From Methylibium sp964622685 (GTDB lineage: Bacteria; Pseudomonadota; Gammaproteobacteria; Burkholderiales; Burkholderiaceae_C), in NCBI GenBank assembly GCA_964622685.1, contig CAZUUU010000169.1:1-7326 (forward strand): a DNA stretch of 7,326 bases, read 5' to 3'. The notes under the pieces were generated by a model. It did not search any database, was not told the DNA's origin, and saw only the letters and a list, made by a program, of their open reading frames with translations. The stretch's first letter is position 1, and each line of letters begins with the position of its first letter. Both the position numbers and the translations under genes were made by a program. Below, one piece after another: positions 1 through 5,502 of the stretch.

Positions 1-1043
1 TGTTCGGCCACGGCCGCGTCAGCGAGCGCGTGCACCTGATGGCGACCTTCTTCGTCGCCTTCGGCACCACCGTCAGCGCGTTCTGGATCCTGGTCCTCAA
101 CTCGTGGATGCAGACGCCCGCAGGCCACGAGATCGTCGACGGCGTCTTCCACGTCAAGGACTGGGGCGAGGTGCTCCTCAACCCGTCCTTCCCCTACCGC
201 TTCGCGCACATGCTGCTGGCGTCGGCGCTGACCTGCGCCTTCCTGCTGGCCGGTTTGTCGGCCTGGCAGCTGCTGCGCGGCAAGGCCGAGCGCTCGGCGC
301 CCAAGGTGCTGCGCGTCGGCCTGACGGTCGCGGCCGTCCTGATCCCGGTGCAGATCTTCGTCGGCGACCTGCACGGCCTCAACACCCTGGAGCACCAGCC
401 CCAGAAGATCGCCGCGATGGAAGGCGTGTGGAACACCGAGAAGGGCGCACCGCTGCTGCTGTTCGCCTGGCCCGACGGCGAGGCGCGCAAGAACCGGTTC
501 GAGGTCGCCATCCCCAAGATGGCCAGCTTCATCCTCACGCACGACGTCGACGGCGAGATCAAGGGCCTGAACGAGTTCCCCGATGCGCACCCGCCGGTCG
601 CGCCGGTGTTCTGGGCCTTCCGCGTGATGGTGGGCATGGGCATGCTGATGCTCGCGGTCAGCTGGGTCGGCTGGTTCCTCGGGCGCCGCGCCGGCTGGCG
701 ACCCGAACGCCTGCCGCCGACGCTGCTGTGGGTGCTGGCCGGCATGAGCTTCTCGGGCTGGGTTGCCACCGTCGCCGGCTGGTACGTCACCGAGATCGGC
801 CGCCAGCCCTACATCGTCTACGGCCTGCTGCGCACCGCCGACGTCGCCGCAACCACCGTGCCGTCGCCGATGATCGCGCTGAGCTTCGCGCTGTACCTGA
901 CGCTCTACATCGCGCTCATCTTCGCCTACGTGACGGTGCTGAAGTACATGGCCGAAAAGCCCGAGGACGTGCTGCAGCCGAACGCGGTCGAGGCCGCGCA
1001 GGCCCACGCCGCCGGCGTGCTGGCCGGGGAGGAGCGCGCATGA
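1..1043 (+). CDS. cydA: Cytochrome bd-type quinol oxidase subunit I, CIO-like (5' truncated)
   Basis: Heme-bearing subunit of a cytochrome bd oxidase, an inner-membrane enzyme that oxidises quinol and reduces O2 to water without pumping protons. The first whole codon is at 3 and 346 residues are visible. By alignment with E. coli CydA about 117 N-terminal residues lie off the left edge; the GTG at 30 is internal. The segment SAFWILVLNSWMQTPAG is a family hallmark. Visible equivalents of E. coli residues are heme b558 ligand His186 (codon 207-209, in RFAHM), Lys252 and Glu257 of the quinol site (405-407 and 420-422), Arg391 and Met393 (621-623 and 627-629, in FRVMVG), and Glu445 (792-794, in TEIGRQP). 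Only 67 residues separate the Glu257 and Arg391 equivalents, against 134 in E. coli, so this is the short Q-loop class often named CioA. The stop overlaps the cydB start (ATGA), implying coupled translation. Family assignment is very secure; substrate quinone and cyanide resistance are inferred. Confidence 0.96.
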   Translation, partial: FGHGRVSERVHLMATFFVAFGTTVSAFWILVLNSWMQTPAGHEIVDGVFHVKDWGEVLLNPSFPYRFAHMLLASALTCAFLLAGLSAWQLLRGKAERSAPKVLRVGLTVAAVLIPVQIFVGDLHGLNTLEHQPQKIAAMEGVWNTEKGAPLLLFAWPDGEARKNRFEVAIPKMASFILTHDVDGEIKGLNEFPDAHPPVAPVFWAFRVMVGMGMLMLAVSWVGWFLGRRAGWRPERLPPTLLWVLAGMSFSGWVATVAGWYVTEIGRQPYIVYGLLRTADVAATTVPSPMIALSFALYLTLYIALIFAYVTVLKYMAEKPEDVLQPNAVEAAQAHAAGVLAGEERA

Positions 1044-2038
1044 GCTTCGACGCGGCGCTGCCGGTGATCTTCATGGCCCTGATGGGTCTGTCGATGCTGA
1101 TCTACGTCATCAGCGACGGCTACGACCTCGGCGTCGGCCTGCTGATGCACCGCGCGACGCCCGAGGAGAAGGACGTGCTGATCGCCTCGATCGGCCCGTT
1201 CTGGGACGCCAACGAGACCTGGCTGGTGCTGGGCGTCGGCATCCTGCTGGTGGCCTTCCCCAAGGCGCACGGCCTGGTGCTGACGCAGCTCTACCTGCCG
1301 GTGACGCTGATGCTGATCGGCCTGATTCTGCGCGGCGTGGCCTTCGACTTTCGCGTCAAGGCCAAGTCGGACGCCAAGCCGATGTGGGACCGGCTGTTCT
1401 TTGCCGGCTCGATGATCGCGTCGCTGTCGCAGGGCTGGATGCTCGGGCGCTACATCAGCGGCTTCGGCGACGGCGGCTGGAACTACCCTGTCTTCGCCGC
1501 GGCCATCGCGCTGGCGCTGCCCGCCGCCTACGCGCTGCTCGGCGCGGCCTGGCTGATCATGAAGACCGAGGGCGCGCTGCAGGAGAAGGCCGTGCACTGG
1601 GCCAGGCTGGCCTGGGCGCCGGTGGTGGTCGGCATGCTGCTGATCTCGCTGGCCACGCCGTGGATCAGCGAGACGGTGCGCGAGCGCTGGTTCACGCTGC
1701 CGGCCGTCATCGCGCTGATGGTGATCCCGGTGACGACCGCCATCGCGCTGGTCGTGACGCGCGTGGTGCTCGACAAGGCGATCGTGCGCGGCGCGCTGTG
1801 CTGGCTGCCCTTCGTGCTGCTGGTGGCGGTGTTCTGCCTCGGCTTCGTCGGCCTGGCCTACAGTATCTATCCCTACGTGGTGATCGACCGCTTGACGATC
1901 TGGCAGGCCGCCAGCAGCCCGGCCGCGCTGAAGGTGATCCTGGTCGGCGTGTGCATCTCGGTGCCGGCGATCGCGGCCTACACGGTCTTCTCGTACCGGG
2001 TGTTCTGGGGGAAGGCCACGGAACTGCGCTACGGCTGA
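1040..2038 (+). CDS. cydB: Cytochrome bd-type quinol oxidase subunit II
   Basis: Heme-free membrane partner of CydA, 332 residues, with about eight to nine hydrophobic helices. Length fits the short CIO-type CioB rather than the roughly 379-residue E. coli CydB. Family signatures are visible in order: SDGYDLGVG at residues 25-33, the FWDANETWLVLG stretch around 54-65, LRGVAFDFR at 97-105, SQGWMLG at 130-136 and YSIYPYVV at 274-281. The ATG at 1040 overlaps the cydA stop and has an excellent ribosome binding site, GGGGAGGAG at 1026-1034, five bases upstream. A much longer open frame begins at 104 but runs out of frame through cydA and encodes Arg/Ala-rich nonsense before reaching this start, so 1040 is the correct one. 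No CydX/CydS-like short membrane peptide gene follows before the next gene at 2126. Confidence 0.97.
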   Translation: MSFDAALPVIFMALMGLSMLIYVISDGYDLGVGLLMHRATPEEKDVLIASIGPFWDANETWLVLGVGILLVAFPKAHGLVLTQLYLPVTLMLIGLILRGVAFDFRVKAKSDAKPMWDRLFFAGSMIASLSQGWMLGRYISGFGDGGWNYPVFAAAIALALPAAYALLGAAWLIMKTEGALQEKAVHWARLAWAPVVVGMLLISLATPWISETVRERWFTLPAVIALMVIPVTTAIALVVTRVVLDKAIVRGALCWLPFVLLVAVFCLGFVGLAYSIYPYVVIDRLTIWQAASSPAALKVILVGVCISVPAIAAYTVFSYRVFWGKATELRYG

Positions 2039-2045
2039 CGGCGGG

Positions 2046-2061
2046 CGCTGCTCCTGCAGCG
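2046..2061 (+). terminator. Weak hairpin after cydB
   Basis: CGCTGC-TCCT-GCAGCG forms a 6-bp perfect stem with a 4-base loop eight bases after the cydB stop. It is followed by GCAAGTTGTT, which is only modestly T-rich, so it is at best a weak intrinsic terminator or an mRNA 3'-end stabiliser. It could separate cydAB transcription from the downstream regulator, which has its own promoter/operator region. Confidence 0.35.
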
Positions 2062-2085
2062 GCAAGTTGTTCGCGCGCGGTCGGG

Positions 2086-2111
2086 ACGATTATGATGATC
2101 GTCATAATCGT
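2086..2111. promoter_or_regulatory. Near-perfect 26-bp palindrome, predicted TetR operator 1
   Basis: Twelve of thirteen base pairs of this 26-bp inverted repeat are symmetric; the only mismatched pair is 2096/2101. The inner core is TATGATGATCGTCATA. It ends 14 bases before the start codon of the TetR-family gene, and its AT-rich sequence stands out against the GC-rich surroundings. An almost identical palindrome lies at 2765-2782, before the SDR gene. TetR-family repressors typically bind such two-fold symmetric sites over their own promoters, so autorepression is inferred. Confidence 0.85.
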
Positions 2112-2119
2112 GCTAGACT
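2090..2119 (+). promoter_or_regulatory. Possible promoter of the TetR gene, overlapping operator 1
   Basis: TTATGA (2090-2095) and TAGACT (2114-2119) are separated by 18 bases and could serve as -35 and -10 elements. The -10 candidate ends six bases before the ATG at 2126, so transcription would begin at or next to the start codon, giving a leaderless mRNA. Consistent with this, no Shine-Dalgarno sequence is visible before the ATG. The -35 candidate lies inside operator 1, so bound repressor would block polymerase. The match to consensus is moderate and other -10 choices, such as CATAAT at 2103-2108, are possible. Confidence 0.4.
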
Positions 2120-2125
2120 CCTGCC

Positions 2126-2716
2126 ATGGATCGTGAACCCGGCCGCAAGCAAGTCACCCACGAGCGCATCGTGGAGACGGCGGCGCGGGCGATCCGGCGC
2201 GGCGGCTTTGCCGGCGTCGGCGTGGCCGACATCATGAAGGAGGCCGGGCTCACCCACGGCGGCTTCTATGCGCACTTCGCGTCCCGCGATGCGCTGCTGT
2301 GCGAAGCGCTCGAACGCGCGGGCACGGACAGCGCCGGCCGCGTCGCTGCGGCGATCGCCACCCGGCCATCGCGCGGCACCAGCGCCCTGCGTGCGCTGGT
2401 GGAACAGTACCTGTCGGAGAGTCATCTCGTCTCGACCGAGAACGGCTGTCCGGTCGCCGCCCTCGCCTCCGAGATGCCGCGCCAGTCGCGCGAGGTCGCC
2501 CAGGTGGCCGCCCGGCGCGTGCGCGGCCTGATCGCCGCGGTGCAGCGCGCGCTGCCTCCCGACGCGGCCGCCGACAGCGCCGCGGTCATCGCCGGCCAGA
2601 TGGTCGGCAGCCTGCAGCTGGCGCGTGCCCTCGGCCCCAATGCCGAAGGCAAGGCCCTGCTGGCCGCCACGCGCCGCGCGCTGCTGGCGCAGCACGACAC
2701 CGCACCGGGCCACTGA
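2126..2716 (+). CDS. TetR/AcrR-family transcriptional regulator
   Basis: One-component repressor of 196 residues, the usual length for the family. The N-terminal helix-turn-helix domain spans about residues 10-57: THERIVETAARAIRRGGF, then the helix-turn-helix around 32-50 with LTHGGFYAHF as the recognition-helix signature, then SRDALL. The C-terminal ligand/dimer domain is all helical. It contains NGCPVAALASEMPRQ (106-120), whose Cys108 falls at the same place as the redox- and electrophile-sensing Cys106 of E. coli NemR (in SGCLTVKLSAEV, recalled from memory). A second cysteine is Cys59. The protein is therefore predicted to bind the two palindromes at 2086-2111 and 2765-2782 and to control itself plus the SDR and MATE genes downstream. 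The inducer is not known; an electrophile, aldehyde, quinone or drug are all possible. The start is the first in-frame ATG after the operator and gives a normal TetR N-terminus. Confidence 0.95.
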   Translation: MDREPGRKQVTHERIVETAARAIRRGGFAGVGVADIMKEAGLTHGGFYAHFASRDALLCEALERAGTDSAGRVAAAIATRPSRGTSALRALVEQYLSESHLVSTENGCPVAALASEMPRQSREVAQVAARRVRGLIAAVQRALPPDAAADSAAVIAGQMVGSLQLARALGPNAEGKALLAATRRALLAQHDTAPGH

Positions 2717-2764
2717 GCCATGCATCGCCGCGTCGCCTCACGCGACCCCTGCTTTCGCCCAAAA

Positions 2765-2782
2765 GTATGATGATCATCATAC
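2765..2782. promoter_or_regulatory. Perfect 18-bp palindrome, predicted TetR operator 2
   Basis: GTATGATGATCATCATAC is perfectly self-complementary and sits 49 bases before the SDR start codon. It shares the 16-bp core TATGATGATC(A/G)TCATA with operator 1, differing at one base. It lies in the 115-base gap between the TetR and SDR genes. Candidate -10 hexamers (TCATAC or CATACA, about 2777-2783) overlap it, but no convincing -35 is visible, so the exact promoter is undefined. It is predicted to repress the SDR-MATE unit. Confidence 0.85.
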
Positions 2783-2831
2783 AAAAGGCCTCCCGCGGCA
2801 CCGCCGCAATCTGCTCGCAAGGATCCGAACC

Positions 2832-3539
2832 ATGAAGCTCGACAACGCCACCGTCCTGATCACCGGCGCCAACCGCGGCATCGGCCTGGCTTTCGCCCGC
2901 GAGGCGCTCGCCCGCGGCGCCCGCAAGGTCTACGCCGCCGCCCGCGACCCGGCCAGCGTCCGCCTCGCGGGCGTCGAGGCCCTGCGGCTCGACGTCACGC
3001 GCCCCGACGAGGTGGCCGCCACCGCACAGCGCTGCAAGGACGTGACGCTGCTGGTCAACAACGCCGGCATCGCCCGGGTCGGCGGCTTTCTCGCCGAGGG
3101 CAGCGTCGACGCGGCCCGCGAGCAGTTCGAGACCAACTTCTTCGGCCCGCTGCGCCTGAGCCAGGCCTTCGCGCCGGTGCTGGCCGCCCACGGTGGCGGG
3201 GCCATCCTCAACGTGCTGTCGATCGCGAGCTGGATCAACTCGCCGCTGCTGGCGACCTACGGCGCGACCAAGTCGGCCGCCTGGTCGCTGACCAACGGCC
3301 TGCGTCACGAGCTGCGCGCCCAGGGCACCCAGGTGCTGGGCATGCACATGGGCTTCGTCGACACCGACCTCACGCGCGGCATCGACATGCCCAAGACCAC
3401 GCCCGAGGACGTCGTCCGCCGCGCGCTCGACGCGCTCGAGGCCGGGGCCGAGGAGGTTCTGGCCGACGACATCACCCAGCAGGTCAAGCGCGGCCTCTCG
3501 GCCGATCCGGGCGTCTACCTGCAAGCGATCGCGCGCTAG
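2832..3539 (+). CDS. Short-chain dehydrogenase/reductase (classical SDR)
   Basis: Cytosolic NAD(P)-dependent oxidoreductase of 235 residues, acting on a carbonyl or alcohol substrate that cannot be named from sequence. Classical SDR motifs are in order: cofactor-binding TGANRGIG (11-18), LDV (53-55), NNAG (76-79), structural/catalytic Asn102 in TNFFG, Ser130, and the catalytic YGATK with Tyr143 and Lys147. Asn14-Arg15 in the glycine loop and the Arg38 region (AAARDP) favour NADP(H), as an inference. The start at 2832 puts TGANRGIG near the N-terminus as expected and has AAGGA (2819-2823) eight bases upstream; the frame stays open back to 2625 but that would overlap the TetR gene and lose the binding site. 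The MATE gene starts 19 bases downstream, so the two are likely cotranscribed from the operator-2 promoter. A protective carbonyl reductase role fits the context but is not proven. Confidence 0.95.
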   Translation: MKLDNATVLITGANRGIGLAFAREALARGARKVYAAARDPASVRLAGVEALRLDVTRPDEVAATAQRCKDVTLLVNNAGIARVGGFLAEGSVDAAREQFETNFFGPLRLSQAFAPVLAAHGGGAILNVLSIASWINSPLLATYGATKSAAWSLTNGLRHELRAQGTQVLGMHMGFVDTDLTRGIDMPKTTPEDVVRRALDALEAGAEEVLADDITQQVKRGLSADPGVYLQAIAR

Positions 3540-3558
3540 GTCCTGCGGCCGCCACGCC

Positions 3559-4902
3559 ATGAACGCCCCGACCCACCAGATGCTGCACGGGCCGCTGCTG
3601 CCCACCCTGTTCCGGCTCGCCACGCCCAACGTCATCGGCCTGTTCGCGACCACGCTGGTGATCGGCTACGACGGCTACATCCTCGGGCGCCTGGGCGCCG
3701 ATGCGCTGGCCGGCGTCGCGCTGGTGCTGCCCCTGTCGATGCTGATGCTGCAGATGTCGGCCGGCGGCATCGGCGGGGCGACCACGGCCGCCGTCGCGCG
3801 GGCGCTGGGCGCCGGCCGGCGCGACGAGGCCGACCGGCTGGCCCAGCATGCCTTGCTGATCGCGGGGGCCATGGCCGCGCTGTTCACGCTGGCGCTGCTC
3901 GGGTTCGGATCCGTGGTCTACGCGGCGATGGGGGGTCGGAGCGCGGCGCTGGCAGATGCGCTGGGCTATTCGAACCTCCTCTTCGGCGGGGCCATCGTGA
4001 TATGGCTGACGAACGTGCTGGCGGCCATCGTGCGCGGCGCCGGCAACATGCTGCTGCCGTCGCTGATGCTGGTGGCCACCGCCGCCGTGCACGTCGTGCT
4101 CTGCCCGCTGCTGGTGTTCGGCTGGGGCCCGCTGGGCGGACTGGGTGTGAGCGGTGCCGCCGCCAGCACGCTGGCGGCCAACGGCGTGGCCGCGGCGGTC
4201 ATGGCCGCCCACCTGCTGCGGCGCGACGGCGCCGTGCACCTGGGCCGGTCGCCATGGCGCCTGAGCACGCGCCTGCTGCGCGACATCCTGCGCGTCGGAC
4301 TGCCCGCCTCGCTGAGCCCGATCCTCAGCAACGCGTCCATCGCGGCCGCGACGACGCTGGTCGGCAGCTATGGGGTCGCGGCCCTGGCGGGTTACGGCAT
4401 CGCGGCCCGCCTCGAGTACATCCTGGTGCCGATCGCCTTCGGCTTCGGCACCGCCCTCACGGCGATGGTCGCCACCAACATGGGTGCCGGCCAGGCCGAA
4501 CGTGCGCTGCAGGCCACCTGGAGCGGCGGCGCCGTGGTCGCGGCCGTGACCGGCCTCATCGGCATCACGACGGCGCTCGTGCCGACGCTGTGGCTGGGGC
4601 TGTTCACGACCGACCCGGCCGTCATCGACTTCGGCGCGGCCTACCTGAACATCGTCGGCGCCTGCTACGGCTTCTTCGGCCTCGGCCTGGCGCTGTTCTT
4701 CGCCTCCCAGGGCGCCGGCCGCATGGTCTGGCCGCTCGTCGGCAGCACGGCGCGGCTCGTGATCGTCGCCGTCGGCGGCTGGGTCGGCGTGCACGTGCTG
4801 GGCCTGCCGCCCACCGGCCTGTTCGTCGTCGTGGCGCTCAGCCTGGTCGTCTACGGCGGCACGATCGCCGGCGCGATCCGGCTCGGCAGCTGGGCGAGAT
4901 GA
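3559..4902 (+). CDS. MATE-family multidrug/metabolite efflux transporter
   Basis: Inner-membrane antiporter of 447 residues, the usual MATE length, expected to export an organic (often cationic) compound in exchange for H+ or Na+. About twelve hydrophobic helices fall into two halves that repeat each other. Matching family motifs occur in both: AVARALGAGRRDEADR (78-93) pairs with MVATNMGAGQAERA (303-316), and IVRGAGNMLLPSLML (157-171) pairs with FASQGAGRMVWPLVG (381-395). The N-terminal LATPNVIGLF is typical for the first helix. It follows the SDR gene by 19 bases in the same direction, with no clear Shine-Dalgarno of its own, so coupled or shared expression is likely. Its stop lies only nine bases from the stop of the converging gene cluster. 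The substrate is unknown; pairing with an SDR under a TetR regulator suggests export of the regulator's inducer or of the SDR product. Confidence 0.95.
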   Translation: MNAPTHQMLHGPLLPTLFRLATPNVIGLFATTLVIGYDGYILGRLGADALAGVALVLPLSMLMLQMSAGGIGGATTAAVARALGAGRRDEADRLAQHALLIAGAMAALFTLALLGFGSVVYAAMGGRSAALADALGYSNLLFGGAIVIWLTNVLAAIVRGAGNMLLPSLMLVATAAVHVVLCPLLVFGWGPLGGLGVSGAAASTLAANGVAAAVMAAHLLRRDGAVHLGRSPWRLSTRLLRDILRVGLPASLSPILSNASIAAATTLVGSYGVAALAGYGIAARLEYILVPIAFGFGTALTAMVATNMGAGQAERALQATWSGGAVVAAVTGLIGITTALVPTLWLGLFTTDPAVIDFGAAYLNIVGACYGFFGLGLALFFASQGAGRMVWPLVGSTARLVIVAVGGWVGVHVLGLPPTGLFVVVALSLVVYGGTIAGAIRLGSWAR

Positions 4903-4911
4903 GACCCGCGC

Positions 4912-5211
4912 TCAGCCGCCGCCGCGCTGCATGTACAGGTCGAAGTAGCGCATGAAGCGCTTCCGCGCTTCGGCAGGCAGGTTCTCGAAGACGAACTCCA
5001 CTTCCAGCCGCGGCATGCTCATCAGCGCGATGCGCCGCGGCGGCAGCGGCCGCCACGCCAGCGCGAGCACGCCGCCGTCGATCGCGATGGTGGCGCGACG
5101 CTCGCCGATCTCGATCGGCTGACCGTTGCAGGCCCCGACCAGGCGCCCCAGCCACTCCGCCTCGGTCCCGCCGGTGTCGCGCGTGAAGCGCGCCGGGTAG
5201 TCGGACTGCAT
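4912..5211 (-). CDS. Small unrecognised protein of the AOR cluster, C-terminal Gly-Gly-Gly
   Basis: A 99-residue protein last in the minus-strand operon, in the place occupied by aorE in the Aromatoleum aorABCDE cluster; I cannot assign a function. Visible features are an N-terminal PARFTRDTGGTEAEWLGRL segment, a beta-rich middle (PIEIGERRATIAIDGGVLAL) with a Pro/Arg-rich stretch, a strand RLEVEFVFENL, and a final amphipathic helix (ARKRFMRYFDLYMQ) followed by RGGG and the stop. The Gly-Gly end resembles the tails of ubiquitin-fold sulfur carriers, although the rest lacks an obvious MoaD/ThiS pattern. The start ATG at 5211 is in the same frame as, and 12 bases after, the stop of the MoaD-like gene, with no strong Shine-Dalgarno, so translation is probably coupled. 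Good coding character and position in an operon argue it is real. A role in tungsten-cofactor delivery or AOR maturation is a guess. Confidence 0.82.
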   Translation of the reverse strand: MQSDYPARFTRDTGGTEAEWLGRLVGACNGQPIEIGERRATIAIDGGVLALAWRPLPPRRIALMSMPRLEVEFVFENLPAEARKRFMRYFDLYMQRGGG

Positions 5212-5223
5212 GCAGCGGTCGAC

Positions 5224-5478
5224 CTAGCCGCCCGCGATCGGCGGCCAGATCGCCAGCACGTCGCCCTCGACGAAGGTGTGCGTCGCCCGGTCGGCCGGCG
5301 CGATGTAGTGGCCGTTGACCAGCACCAGGTGCACCAGCTTCATCGGCAGCCCGTAGGGCGCGATCACGTCGGCGATCGTGGCCTCGGGCGCGATGTCGAG
5401 CTCGACCCGGTTGCTGCTGCGGGCCTCGGGCGGCAGGTAGTCGGTGAGCGTCGCGTAGAGCTTGAAGACGATCTTCAT
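5224..5478 (-). CDS. aorD: MoaD/ThiS-family sulfur carrier protein (AorD-like)
   Basis: An 84-residue ubiquitin-fold protein expected to carry sulfur as a C-terminal thiocarboxylate for building the dithiolene of molybdo-/tungstopterin. The family pattern is visible: an initial beta strand MKIVFKLYATLTDYLP, ATIADVIAPYGLP (33-45), the conserved LVNGHYI (53-59), then VEGDVLAIWPPIAGG (70-84) with the functional Gly-Gly at the very end. The gene follows the FAD-reductase gene by 24 bases and precedes the small GGG-tailed gene by 12 bases on the same strand. AOR clusters often carry a dedicated MoaD paralogue, presumed to serve tungstopterin synthesis. No good Shine-Dalgarno is seen before the ATG; an ATG eight bases upstream is out of frame. 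The symbol follows the Aromatoleum naming and rests on context. Confidence 0.9.
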   Translation of the reverse strand: MKIVFKLYATLTDYLPPEARSSNRVELDIAPEATIADVIAPYGLPMKLVHLVLVNGHYIAPADRATHTFVEGDVLAIWPPIAGG

Positions 5479-5502
5479 GCCGGCATGATCGCGCAGGGCG
5501 CC

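Noticed and set aside
104..1039. Long plus-strand open frame (644 codons) that runs in a different frame through cydA before entering cydB
   Set aside because: The part before 1040 is Arg/Ala/Pro-rich out-of-frame translation of cydA; cydB has its own ATG and strong ribosome binding site at 1040.
926..2065. 379-codon minus-strand open frame opposite cydB
   Set aside because: His/Gln/Arg/Asp-rich low-complexity translation typical of antisense shadows in GC-rich DNA; no recognisable domain, and cydB on the other strand is certain.
2039..2125. A CydX-like or other tiny gene after cydB
   Set aside because: No short hydrophobic reading frame with a ribosome binding site fits in this 87-base gap, which instead holds a hairpin and operator 1.
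2625..2831. Upstream extension of the SDR reading frame
   Set aside because: It would overlap the TetR gene and include operator 2 as coding sequence; the SDR glycine motif is correctly placed and a ribosome binding site is present for the ATG at 2832.
2586..4794. Long minus-strand open frames opposite the SDR and MATE genes
   Set aside because: Composition is shadow-like (Arg/Gly/His/Gln runs), no family motifs, and the opposite strand carries complete, motif-rich proteins.
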